Of a stretch of DNA of 64,000 nt, positions 53,849 through 61,143 are shown one piece after another; the first letter of the stretch is position 1, and every line of letters starts with the position of its first letter. The notes below the pieces were generated by a model, which did not search any database, was not told the origin of the DNA, and worked only from the letters and a program-made list of their open reading frames with translations. The translations under genes and the position numbers were made by a program. This stretch comes from Brevibacillus_H ginsengisoli (GTDB lineage Bacteria; Bacillota; Bacilli; Brevibacillales; Brevibacillaceae), in assembly GCF_050113715.1 (NCBI RefSeq), contig NZ_JBNJQR010000005.1:124001-188000 (forward strand). Direction: 5' to 3'.

Positions 53849-54406
53849 ATGAACAGATGCGGATGGGTCAACCAAGATCCGTTGTATATCGAATATCATG
53901 ACAAGGAATGGGGAGTGCCTGTCTATGATGATCGGTTGCTCTTTGAATATTTGAATCTGGAAGGAGCGCAAGCCGGTCTAAGCTGGTATACCATCTTGAA
54001 GAAAAGAGAGAATTACCGCGTGGCCTTTGACCAGTTTGACCCCGACATCATCGCTCAATACGATGCGCAAAAAGTAGAAGAGCTGATGAATAACCCAGGA
54101 ATCGTAAGAAATCGATTAAAGATTCAAGCGGTCATCTCCAACGCCAAGGCCTATCAACGCGTTGTTGCCGAGTTTGGGTCGTTTCGAGCCTATATTTGGT
54201 CGTTCGTGGATGGTCAACCGATTCTGAACCAGTTTCAAGAGATGAAAGACGTTCCTGCATCTACGGTGCTAAGCGACCGTTTCAGTAAAGATCTGAAAAA
54301 GCGTGGATTCAAGTTCGTAGGATCGACGATTTGTTACGCGTTCATGCAGGCGGTAGGGCTGGTGAATGACCATATCGTGACCTGCTGCTGCAGACAGAGC
54401 TCCTAG
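53849..54406 (+). CDS. tag: DNA-3-methyladenine glycosylase I
   Basis: 185 residues with the complete Tag signature: MNRCGWV with zinc ligand C4, HDKEWGVP (H17), AGLSWYTILKKRENYR, and the C-terminal zinc ligands in VNDHIVTCC. It removes 3-methyladenine from alkylated DNA in base-excision repair. The length is normal. GAGGGGG precedes the ATG. It is a single gene with its own terminator; no regulatory link to the neighbouring germination or export operons is seen. Confidence 0.95.
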   Translation: MNRCGWVNQDPLYIEYHDKEWGVPVYDDRLLFEYLNLEGAQAGLSWYTILKKRENYRVAFDQFDPDIIAQYDAQKVEELMNNPGIVRNRLKIQAVISNAKAYQRVVAEFGSFRAYIWSFVDGQPILNQFQEMKDVPASTVLSDRFSKDLKKRGFKFVGSTICYAFMQAVGLVNDHIVTCCCRQSS

Positions 54407-54423
54407 GGTGAGCTCTGTTTTAG
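54394..54423 (+). terminator. Intrinsic terminator after tag
   Basis: ACAGAGCTC and GAGCTCTGT form a perfect 9-bp stem with a 7-base loop, followed by TTT. It overlaps the last codons of tag. Confidence 0.75.
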
Positions 54424-54441
54424 TCTTTTCTTTCTTGATGG

Positions 54442-54500
54442 TTGACATATTTTGGGCAGAAAGTATAATGTAATCTAGCGAATATTTCACTTACAGAAAT
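54442..54500 (+). promoter_or_regulatory. SigA-type promoter and operator of the marR-hlyD operon
   Basis: TTGACA (54442) and TATAAT (54464) are 16 bp apart, a near-consensus vegetative promoter. Downstream at 54484-54500 is ATTTCACTTACAGAAAT, a 17-bp dyad with perfect ATTTC/GAAAT arms just past the expected transcription start, well placed for repression. Related dyads occur three times at 54954-55039. Confidence 0.75.
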
Positions 54501-54518
54501 AATTTGGGGAGGGAAACG

Positions 54519-54941
54519 ATGGACGAATGGTATGACCTCATGAGAGAAGCGGATACAACCTTTAGACAGGTCATTCGACAATATAAAAAGGACATGGGGA
54601 AATTGTTGGAGGACGTGTGCATCCTGGAATTTTACTTCATGAAGGTGCTTTCTGAAAAGGGCACAGCCCAGCCCGTCATGTCTATTGCTAATGAATTGCA
54701 CGTGTCCCCGAGTGTTATTACAGCGAATTACACCAAGCTGATGAATAAGGGGATCATTTATCGTGAGAGAGCGTTGACAGACAAGCGTGTTGTAGAGCTA
54801 GGGCTTACGGAAGAGGGCAAGAAGCTGATAATGGAATTGGAGAAGAGGCAAACGGATTACCTCATGAACAAGTTTAAGGGTTTTTCCCAGGAAGAGATTG
54901 AAACCTTGATGGCTCAATTGAGACGATTACTCCAGAATTAA
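54519..54941 (+). CDS. MarR-family transcriptional regulator
   Basis: 140 residues from the ATG at 54519 (GGGGAGGG 5 bp upstream). The winged HTH is clear: NELHVSPSVITANYTKLMNKG, followed by RERALTDKRVVELGLTEEG. It is the first gene of an operon with an HlyD-type protein and an ABC-2 permease and presumably represses it. Four copies of a common dyad flank the gene, one at its promoter and three before hlyD. The ligand is probably a compound exported by the operon. Confidence 0.92.
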   Translation: MDEWYDLMREADTTFRQVIRQYKKDMGKLLEDVCILEFYFMKVLSEKGTAQPVMSIANELHVSPSVITANYTKLMNKGIIYRERALTDKRVVELGLTEEGKKLIMELEKRQTDYLMNKFKGFSQEEIETLMAQLRRLLQN

Positions 54942-54953
54942 GAATCGGTCGTG

Positions 54954-55039
54954 AATAATACTTCGCTAATAGAAATAAATTACGAATAATACTTCACTAA
55001 CAGAAATAAGTCACAGATAATACTTCGCTAATAGAAATA
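54954..55039 (+). repeat. Three tandem 31-bp operator-like repeats between marR and hlyD
   Basis: AATACTTC recurs at 54958, 54989 and 55020, exactly 31 bp apart. Each unit contains a 17-bp dyad (ACTTCGCTAATAGAAAT or ACTTCACTAACAGAAAT) related to the dyad at the marR promoter. Thirty-one bp is about three helical turns, so bound dimers would sit on the same face. No -10/-35 pair is obvious inside. Confidence 0.75.
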
Positions 55040-55061
55040 ATTACGTGTGAGAGGAGCCCAT

Positions 55062-56228
55062 ATGAAAAAAAGTGTAACGGTCATTCTGATTTTAGTAGTA
55101 GCCCTGGCCTTGGGGGGATTCGGATTATTACGAGGCGGTAAAGATGCAGTTTCTCTTGCCATGCAACAAAAAGGCAGCATATTGACTGCCGAACAGGTAA
55201 ACGTATCGTTCCAGCAGGTAGGCGGCAAAGTAACCAACGTCAACGTACAAGAAGAGCAACAAGTGAAAAAAGGCGATGTGCTTATTCAGCTAGATCCAAC
55301 CGATATCAATCTGCAAATCGCCAAAGTAACCTCCGATATAGCTTCCACCGATATCAAAATCAAACAAACACAGGATTCCATCCGAATTGGTCAGCAAAAA
55401 GTAGACACGCAAGAAAGCCAAGCCCAACTGGGGGTTGCTACCGCTCAAACGGTTGAGAGCAAAGTATTGGAGGGTGCTCGCAAAGAAGATCTGGAAAAGC
55501 AGCGCCTTGCCGTCGGAACCGCGAAGGAATCCTTACGCAACGCTCAACTCAATTACGACCGGACCAAATCCCTGTATGAAAGCGGCGCTGTTGCCAAATC
55601 GGCGATGGATACGACTCAGCTTCAATTAACCACGGCCCAAAATACGCTGAACCAACAGGAAGAAACCTATCAGCAAATGAAGACTGGCGCCCAACAACAG
55701 GATAAGGATCAAGCCCATCAAGCAACCGAAAAAGCGAAGCTGGGTCTGGACACGGTTGCACAAGCCAAGGAAGATTTGCAAAACAGCGCAATGGGTATAG
55801 ACCTCTTGAAGAAATCAAGAGAAGCCCTGCAAATCCAACTGCAAACACTACTTGTCCAAAAGGAGCGCTTAACGCTTCGCGCGCCTAGCGATGGTAAAAT
55901 CGTCAAAGTCATTCCAAAAACAGGGGAGAACGTATCCGCAGGTGCTCCTGTGATCTTGTTGGAGACGAACCAGGTCTACTATGATTTTTATGTGGATGAG
56001 ACACAGGTGACAAAATTCAAGGTAGGCGGTACAGTGACAGGTCATTTGGTTTCGACGAACCAGGATAGGAACGGAAAGATCCGATTCATTACCGCAGCGC
56101 CACAGTTTGCCAGCCTTCGCATGAGTCGTGAAAAAGGTCAGGCCGATTTGAACACGTTCCAGATTCGTGTATACATCGAGCGTACTCCAGACATTCTTCC
56201 TGGTATGACGATTGAGGTGAACCTGTAA
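55062..56228 (+). CDS. HlyD-family membrane fusion/periplasmic adaptor protein
   Basis: 388 residues from the ATG at 55062 (GAGAGGAG 5 bp upstream). One N-terminal membrane helix, a biotinyl-lipoyl-like half (GGKVTNVNVQEEQQVKKGDV), a long alpha-helical coiled-coil hairpin (about 95-285), the second lipoyl half (LRAPSDGKIVKVIPKTGENV) and a beta-barrel. In Gram-positive bacteria such proteins join ABC-type exporters. It overlaps the next permease gene by one base. It is the second gene of the MarR-controlled operon. Confidence 0.9.
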   Translation: MKKSVTVILILVVALALGGFGLLRGGKDAVSLAMQQKGSILTAEQVNVSFQQVGGKVTNVNVQEEQQVKKGDVLIQLDPTDINLQIAKVTSDIASTDIKIKQTQDSIRIGQQKVDTQESQAQLGVATAQTVESKVLEGARKEDLEKQRLAVGTAKESLRNAQLNYDRTKSLYESGAVAKSAMDTTQLQLTTAQNTLNQQEETYQQMKTGAQQQDKDQAHQATEKAKLGLDTVAQAKEDLQNSAMGIDLLKKSREALQIQLQTLLVQKERLTLRAPSDGKIVKVIPKTGENVSAGAPVILLETNQVYYDFYVDETQVTKFKVGGTVTGHLVSTNQDRNGKIRFITAAPQFASLRMSREKGQADLNTFQIRVYIERTPDILPGMTIEVNL

Positions 56229-57436
56229 TGAGGGCTTTACGGGAAGAATGGAATTTGATGATTAGTGGCAAATTTGTTCGTAAAGCGTTCATTACTCCGC
56301 TCATCCTGGCGATTGTCTTCGGGTATTTGTTCAGCCACAACCAGATTAATAAGGCTCCGATTGCGGTGATTGACGAGGACAACAGCTTGTACAGTCAGCA
56401 ATTGATTAACAAGGTCAACGCCTCTCAGTACATTGAAGTCGAGACCATTCTGCATCAGGACGTAAACCCCGAGACACTTCTCTACAATGAAAAATACATG
56501 GCTGTCTTGTATCTGCCGCACGGATTGGAGCAGAACCGTTTTCAGGGAAAACAGTCCAACATTGGATTTATGGTAGACTATACGGTTCCTTCGGCTACGG
56601 GAAGCTTGCGCTCAGCCATGTCAGAGATCATCGCGAGTGAGAATAGCACGGCGCCGACGGTAGGCAAATTAAAAGTGTTGGGGATGACAGATGAACAGGT
56701 TGCGGCAACTGTTAGTAATCTGTCTTTACAACAGCGGTTATTGTTTAACCCGACAAACGACTATATGAACCTGATGGTTATCGGGTATATCAGTATTGTT
56801 TCCTTGGGGATTATCTATGGGGCAACCATTACGATCGTTCCTCGCCTTCGGGTTGAGGGCAGGCTTGCTCAGGATTTGAAGCATCCGATCGGTCTTTTGA
56901 TGAGGGTATTGCCATACACGCTTGTCTACATGATTGCGATGGTTCTTACATTGGCGGCACTCAAACAATTCGGAGGATTGCGTTTTGCTGGCAATGCGCT
57001 TGAGTACATGGTTCCGTTAGGACTGTTTTGCTTGGTGAGCGCTTGGCTAGGGATGTTAACGGGCTGGAATGCCAAGCATCCTTTGAGTGCAGCTGCTCGG
57101 GCACAAAACCTGATTTCTCCGGCGTTTATGTTATCCGGGGTACTTTCTCCAGTCGTTTTGTTTCCGCAATCCATTCAGTTGATCGGTGACCTGATTCCAG
57201 CCACCTGGTACTTCAAAGTCTTCAGGGGAATGGGTCTTCGAGGCGGAAGCCTGACGTATTATTGGGAGGAGCTGGGGGTATTTTTGCTGATGTTGGCGGT
57301 CATTTTTGCCTTCATGGCGCTGCTCATCATCAAAGAAACCAAGAAAATGGCTCAAGCAGAGTTCCAAGCAGAAGAAGCAACAGATGCCCAATCGTCAAGC
57401 AATACGTATTTGGTTTCACAAGAACAAGTCACCTAA
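56228..57436 (+). CDS. ABC-2 type exporter permease
   Basis: 402 residues. An N-terminal membrane helix is followed by a large extracellular domain (about 40-175) and five C-terminal helices with the ABC-2 signature region (PAFMLSGVLSPVVLFPQSIQ). The layout is that of YhhJ/YbhR-type permeases that work with HlyD proteins. No ATP-binding subunit is encoded in this operon, so it must borrow an ATPase from elsewhere or work differently. Its first base overlaps the hlyD stop. A terminator ends the operon. Confidence 0.88.
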   Translation: MRALREEWNLMISGKFVRKAFITPLILAIVFGYLFSHNQINKAPIAVIDEDNSLYSQQLINKVNASQYIEVETILHQDVNPETLLYNEKYMAVLYLPHGLEQNRFQGKQSNIGFMVDYTVPSATGSLRSAMSEIIASENSTAPTVGKLKVLGMTDEQVAATVSNLSLQQRLLFNPTNDYMNLMVIGYISIVSLGIIYGATITIVPRLRVEGRLAQDLKHPIGLLMRVLPYTLVYMIAMVLTLAALKQFGGLRFAGNALEYMVPLGLFCLVSAWLGMLTGWNAKHPLSAAARAQNLISPAFMLSGVLSPVVLFPQSIQLIGDLIPATWYFKVFRGMGLRGGSLTYYWEELGVFLLMLAVIFAFMALLIIKETKKMAQAEFQAEEATDAQSSSNTYLVSQEQVT

Positions 57437-57458
57437 ATCAAGTGGCTTGTTCTTTTTT
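57421..57458 (+). terminator. Intrinsic terminator of the marR-hlyD operon
   Basis: AGAACAAGTCAC and GTGGCTTGTTCT pair (one mismatch) around a 9-base loop, followed by a TTTTTT run; it overlaps the last codons of the permease. Confidence 0.85.
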
Positions 57459-57546
57459 AGTCGATAGGAATTTATAAAAATTCCTATCGATCCAAGTGCA
57501 ACTAAGGCTCTACCGGCGACAGAGGCTTGGCATCGCCAAGTTTTCT
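57459..57546. repeat. Dispersed structured intergenic repeat, short copy
   Basis: The perfect hairpin TCGATAGGAATTT / AAATTCCTATCGA is followed by CAACTAAGGCT, a variable stretch, AGAGGCTTGGC, a 3-base loop, GCCAAG and TTTTCT. The same order is seen at 12565-12713, which has extra hairpins in the middle. Confidence 0.6.
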
Positions 57547-57589
57547 TTGCTGTGGATATGTTGAGGTCGATATCAATATCTATTTACGT

Positions 57590-57889
57590 TTAGGTGAATG
57601 TAAACAAATTCCCCATAATCAAAATGAAAATTATTAAAATTGATAATCCAAAAGTAAGAATTACAGTTAAAATACTTCTTAACATCGTCTTCCAACCATT
57701 TATCCCAGAAAAGCCGATAACACCGAATATACATGTGACCAAAGAAATATTTAGTACGATATTTAATGGGTGTAGGTGTACGCAATTTGTTACAAAATCC
57801 ACTGCTTCGCTAGAGGATAACGCTAAAAAGAATAACCCTATGCAAACGAGTGAAAAAATAAATGCCCAAAGATTCACTTTTCTTTTCAT
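57590..57889 (-). CDS. Small three-helix membrane protein of unknown function
   Basis: 99 residues with three hydrophobic helices and no recognisable motif. AAGGG 8 bp before the ATG supports translation. It is a lone minus-strand gene with lower GC than its neighbours, between the export operon and the mutS2-like leader. A perfect 14-bp inverted repeat lies 43 bp upstream. I do not recognise the family. Confidence 0.6.
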   Translation of the reverse strand: MKRKVNLWAFIFSLVCIGLFFLALSSSEAVDFVTNCVHLHPLNIVLNISLVTCIFGVIGFSGINGWKTMLRSILTVILTFGLSILIIFILIMGNLFTFT

Positions 57890-57931
57890 AGCTGTTTCCC
57901 TTCGAATGATTTAGCGCCGTGATTATCTACC

Positions 57932-57972
57932 CTAAAATGATAGTAACAGAAATTAGGATACTATCATTTTAG
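57932..57972. promoter_or_regulatory. Perfect 14-bp inverted repeat upstream of the small membrane protein
   Basis: CTAAAATGATAGTA and TACTATCATTTTAG are perfect inverted copies separated by 13 bp. Its place upstream of the minus-strand gene at 57590-57889 suggests an operator, although no regulator gene lies next to it. Confidence 0.5.
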
Positions 57973-58044
57973 ATAAAACAACAATTTTTTTAGAAAACAT
58001 CCATCAATAAAATTCTGTATCTGGAACGGTATGGATAAATATTC

Positions 58045-58073
58045 TTGTTCAGGGAATAAAAGTAGTGTAGAAT
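58045..58073 (+). promoter_or_regulatory. Probable promoter of the mutS2-like leader
   Basis: TTGTTC (58045) and TAGAAT (58068) are separated by 17 bp. Transcription would start near 58080, just before the ribosome site of a short leader ORF, giving a leader of about 380 bases before the mutS2-like gene. Confidence 0.55.
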
Positions 58074-58106
58074 GATCAAGAAGTTCAAAGTAAGGGAGTT
58101 TTGTTG

Positions 58107-58130
58107 ATGTCGGTGGATGTTCTTAACTAA
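58107..58130 (+). CDS. Putative 7-residue leader peptide
   Basis: AAGGGAG lies 8 bp before the ATG of an ORF encoding MSVDVLN and ending in TAA. Its last codons are part of the left arm of the 13-bp inverted repeat at 58119-58131, so a ribosome translating or stalling here would prevent that arm from pairing. This is the usual arrangement of translation-controlled leaders, but expression is not shown. Confidence 0.4.
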   Translation: MSVDVLN

Positions 58131-58260
58131 AGCAACTTCATATGCGTTTTGCTAAAAGAAGGTCTAATCATGCGTGAGCGTGTTGGACTGGGCAATTTTT
58201 TGATCCTTGCGAGGATTATTTGGTTTGCCGTTCTTTTGGGATACGCGTTTAGTTAAGAAC
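58119..58260 (+). promoter_or_regulatory. 13-bp inverted repeat enclosing a small ORF in the mutS2 leader
   Basis: GTTCTTAACTAAA (58119-58131) and TTTAGTTAAGAAC (58248-58260) are perfectly complementary. The left arm covers the leader-peptide stop and the right arm covers the stop of the 28-residue ORF. It could be a long-range RNA stem or the ends of a small mobile element. Confidence 0.5.
58170..58256 (+). CDS. Putative 28-residue membrane peptide
   Basis: AGAAGG lies about 7 bp before the ATG. The peptide has a charged start (MRERVGLGN) and one hydrophobic helix (FLILARIIWFAVLLGYAFS), like small regulatory membrane peptides. It lies wholly inside the 13-bp inverted repeat, between the leader ORF and the two terminators. 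Coding status is plausible from the ribosome site and composition but unproven. The family is not recognised. Confidence 0.45.
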   Translation: MRERVGLGNFLILARIIWFAVLLGYAFS

Positions 58261-58319
58261 ACTACGAAGTGCATCGATTATACTCGGTATTGGTTAGACG
58301 CCAAGGGATAGGATGCCGT

Positions 58320-58341
58320 GCCATAGTGCATGGCTTTTTTT
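58320..58341 (+). terminator. First terminator in the mutS2-like leader
   Basis: GCCAT and ATGGC around AGTGC form a short hairpin followed by seven T. Confidence 0.6.
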
Positions 58342-58390
58342 GTGCCTTTTTTTCCTGTTTTTGTCTAGCTTTATCGTTTATTTCACATGG

Positions 58391-58428
58391 ACTGCTAACG
58401 AGCGAGTGTTCGTTGGCGGTCTTTTTTT
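58391..58428 (+). terminator. Second, stronger terminator just before the mutS2-like gene
   Basis: ACTGCTAACGA and TCGTTGGCGGT pair over 11 bp (two wobbles) around an 8-base loop, followed by seven T. It ends 32 bp before the mutS2-like start codon, too close to leave room for a separate promoter, so expression needs read-through. Confidence 0.75.
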
Positions 58429-58460
58429 ATGTCCAAAAACTCATTCAGGAGGAATCCACA

Positions 58461-60440
58461 TTGAACAATCATGCGATGCAAACACTGGAGTTTGACAAGA
58501 TTAAGGAAAAGCTGATGGAATACGCCAAGTCTGAGCAAGGGAAACGCCATGTTCGGGAACTGGAACCAGTGATTAACCCTGTGGTGATTCAAAATAGGCT
58601 AATCGAGACCACTGAAGCAAGAGCGATTCTGGATAGGGGAGGAAGCGTACCGTTGCACGGGCTTCACGAGATCGATCAGGTCATGCTAAAGCTGGGCAAA
58701 GGAATGGTTCTGCATCCAGAGCAATTGACCACGCTGCTGGAATTATTGGAGACTGGCAGTAAGCTGAAGAAGTTCATGAAAGCTCGAGAAGAGATTGCTC
58801 CACAAGTAAGCAGCTACGCTTTTTCTATTGATGACTTGGAGGATTTGGCTGAAGAAATTCTGAGGTGCATACGGCATGGACGTGTAGATGATCAAGCGAG
58901 TAAAGAGTTGAGCAAGGCACGGAAGAAAGTAGCTATCGTCGAGGAGCGGATCAAAAGCCGCTTGGAGCATTACCTGAGATCATCCGCTTATCGCGACTAC
59001 ATTCAAGACGGTGTCATCAGCATGCGGGATGGACGCTATGTTATTCCGATCAAGGCCGAGCATCGACGTCAAATCGATGGGAGCGTACTGGACCGCTCCT
59101 CCAGCGGCCAAACGGTGTTTATCGAACCGGAGGAGATCAAGAAACTACAGAACGAATGTAACTACCTCAAAGCGGAAGTGGAAGCCGAAGAACATAAAAT
59201 CTTAACCTATCTAACCGGCCTAGTGGAGTCCTATCAAGGGGAAATCTCCATCAATATCGAAACGATGGCGCATTACGACTTCTTGTTTGCTAAGGCAAAA
59301 TTGAGCAAGTCGATGAACGGTCGATCCGTGGGGCTGAATACACGAAATATCATTCGGGTAAAAGGAGCCAAGCATCCCTTGATTGGCGAATCAGCCGAAC
59401 CGCTTGATTTTGGGATTGGTGATTCATATACCGCACTGGTCATTACAGGCCCGAATACAGGCGGGAAGACCGTAGCCATTAAAACCGTGGGACTTCTCAC
59501 CCTAATGGTTCAAGCCGGTTTGCACGTTCCTGTCGAAGCGGGAAGTGAATTCGCCGTTTTCCTCGATTTGTTGGTCGATATCGGGGACGGTCAAAGCATT
59601 GAGCATTCACTGAGTACATTTTCTTCCCATATTCGCAACATCATCAGCATCGTGGAGTGCGCTCATCCGCAAACTTTAGTGATCGTGGATGAGCTGGGAG
59701 CGGGGACGGACCCACAGGAGGGGATGGGGCTTGCCATTGCTATTCTGGAGGAGTTAGACAAAAAGGGAGCGACCATTCTCGCCACAACCCATTACAGTGA
59801 AATCAAGGAGTTTGCCCAGTCGCGAGAACGATTCGAGAATGGTTCCATGGAGTTTGACCTGCAAACTCTGCGCCCGCTCTATCGATTAAAGATTGGTCAG
59901 GCGGGAGAGAGTCAGGCTTTTTCTATCGCTTTGCGGTTGGGAATGAAGCGTACGCTGATTGAACGGGCTCACGAGATTACCTACAAGGAACACAAAACCT
60001 ACGAACAACCGATTGAGCAGCAATTCGTGCACAATGAGGAAGTCGTGATGAATCATCGAGCCAAGCTAGAGGAAGCAAAGGAATGGGAAAAGACGTTCAA
60101 GCAGAAGCAGGTAAAGCAGGAGGAAGATGTACCAACGGAGGTAAAGCAGCGGGAGTTCACCATTGGAGATCGCGTCTACATCGGCAGCCTGAAAACCTCA
60201 GGCATCATCTATGAATTGGAGAATCATCAGGGCGAACTGGGCGTGATGGTCGGGCAGAAGAAAATCAAGATCAACAAGAAGCGGCTGACGCTGCAAATCG
60301 AGAGCAAGGAGCTGTACCCTGAGAACTACGATATGGCGATTGTGTTCGAAACCAAAGAGAATCGGAAAAAGGATCGGATGATGGGCAAGAAGCATGTGGA
60401 GGGGTTACGGGTTGAGCGTAGAACAGAAGAAAACCAATAA
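58461..60440 (+). CDS. MutS2-like ATPase lacking the C-terminal Smr domain
   Basis: AGGAGG 8 bp upstream selects the TTG at 58461 (659 residues). The product has MutS2 core, clamp and coiled-coil regions and a complete ATPase: GPNTGGKT near residue 330, FSSHIRNI, VIVDELGAGTDP and ATTHYSEI. A KOW-like segment (GDRVYIGSLKTSGIIYELEN) follows near 568-610. The protein then ends about 50 residues later without the Smr nuclease domain of ordinary MutS2 (about 780 residues). MutS2 of B. subtilis is known as a sensor and rescue factor for collided ribosomes. A Smr-less form could keep ATPase-driven ribosome splitting without RNA cleavage, which is inference. It lies behind two terminators, suggesting attenuation control. 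Confidence 0.85.
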   Translation: MNNHAMQTLEFDKIKEKLMEYAKSEQGKRHVRELEPVINPVVIQNRLIETTEARAILDRGGSVPLHGLHEIDQVMLKLGKGMVLHPEQLTTLLELLETGSKLKKFMKAREEIAPQVSSYAFSIDDLEDLAEEILRCIRHGRVDDQASKELSKARKKVAIVEERIKSRLEHYLRSSAYRDYIQDGVISMRDGRYVIPIKAEHRRQIDGSVLDRSSSGQTVFIEPEEIKKLQNECNYLKAEVEAEEHKILTYLTGLVESYQGEISINIETMAHYDFLFAKAKLSKSMNGRSVGLNTRNIIRVKGAKHPLIGESAEPLDFGIGDSYTALVITGPNTGGKTVAIKTVGLLTLMVQAGLHVPVEAGSEFAVFLDLLVDIGDGQSIEHSLSTFSSHIRNIISIVECAHPQTLVIVDELGAGTDPQEGMGLAIAILEELDKKGATILATTHYSEIKEFAQSRERFENGSMEFDLQTLRPLYRLKIGQAGESQAFSIALRLGMKRTLIERAHEITYKEHKTYEQPIEQQFVHNEEVVMNHRAKLEEAKEWEKTFKQKQVKQEEDVPTEVKQREFTIGDRVYIGSLKTSGIIYELENHQGELGVMVGQKKIKINKKRLTLQIESKELYPENYDMAIVFETKENRKKDRMMGKKHVEGLRVERRTEENQ

Positions 60441-60480
60441 AAATGGAGAAAAAAATTGACCAACTGAAAGGGAGTTCATC

Positions 60481-60999
60481 ATGATGTTTACAATCCGAGC
60501 AGAACAGCCGGGAGATCAAGGGGCAATAACAGAAGTCAATTTGCTTGCTTTTCAAGAAGAGAAACCAGCCAAACTCGTAGAAGCAATCCGGGCATCAGAA
60601 TTTTTCATCCCGGAATTATCGCTTGTTGCGGTTGCTGACGAAGTGATCGGGCATATTCTCTTTAGCATCGTGTCAATTGAAACGAATCAGGGAAGTGTAC
60701 CGACATTAGCTCTGGCCCCAATGGCAATCAAGCCAGGCTACCAGAATCAAGGGATTGGTTCTGCCTTGGTCATAGAAGGACTGCGTAGGTGCAAGCTTCT
60801 GGGATATCAGCATGTTGTCGTGCTCGGACATCCGAACTTCTACCCCAAGTTTGGATTCGTTCCTTCGCGATTGAAAGGAATTGAACCGCCGTTGCCAGTT
60901 CCTGATGAAGTATTTATGGTCATTGAACTTCAAGAGAATTCATGGGCAGCGAACCAAGGGAGAGTGAAGTATCCACCAAGCTTTGATGTCGTGTCATAG
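60481..60999 (+). CDS. GNAT-family N-acetyltransferase (YhbS-like)
   Basis: 172 residues with the GNAT core: beta-4 LALAPMAIKPGYQNQGIGSAL, containing the acetyl-CoA pyrophosphate loop QNQGIG, and VVVLGHPNFYPKFGF, a sequence typical of the YhbS-like group. It transfers an acetyl group from acetyl-CoA to an unknown amine. GGGAG precedes two adjacent ATGs. It lies 40 bp after the mutS2-like gene with no terminator between them, so it may be co-transcribed and share its regulation. Confidence 0.88.
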   Translation: MMFTIRAEQPGDQGAITEVNLLAFQEEKPAKLVEAIRASEFFIPELSLVAVADEVIGHILFSIVSIETNQGSVPTLALAPMAIKPGYQNQGIGSALVIEGLRRCKLLGYQHVVVLGHPNFYPKFGFVPSRLKGIEPPLPVPDEVFMVIELQENSWAANQGRVKYPPSFDVVS

Positions 61000-61143
61000 G
61001 TTGGGAAACATGCCTGGTTTCTCCCGTTAGAGTGCAGAGTGACGAAGTTTTTTTCAGCTCCCACATGACGAACCTTCCTAGATACAACTGAATAACCTAC
61101 TGGGGATTTTGTTGCACTTTTTTCTTCTTGGGAGAGGAATGAT

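Noticed and set aside
54954..55039. CRISPR array suspicion for the three 31-bp repeats
   Set aside because: Only three units are present, there is no unique spacer between repeats (the period equals the repeat) and no cas genes; each unit contains an operator-like dyad.
58261..58428. T-box or known metabolite riboswitch in the mutS2 leader
   Set aside because: The conserved T-box sequence is absent and no known aptamer was recognised; only terminators and short ORFs can be supported.
58269..58460. N-terminal extension of the mutS2-like ORF back to 58269
   Set aside because: It would run through both leader terminators and has no ribosome site, whereas TTG 58461 has AGGAGG 8 bp upstream and gives the normal MutS2 N-terminus.
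61030..61054. Possible solo right end of the dispersed repeat (GAGTGCAGAGTGACGAAGT)
   Set aside because: It resembles the right end of copy B (about 20 of 24 positions), but no left end or interior is present, so it may be chance.
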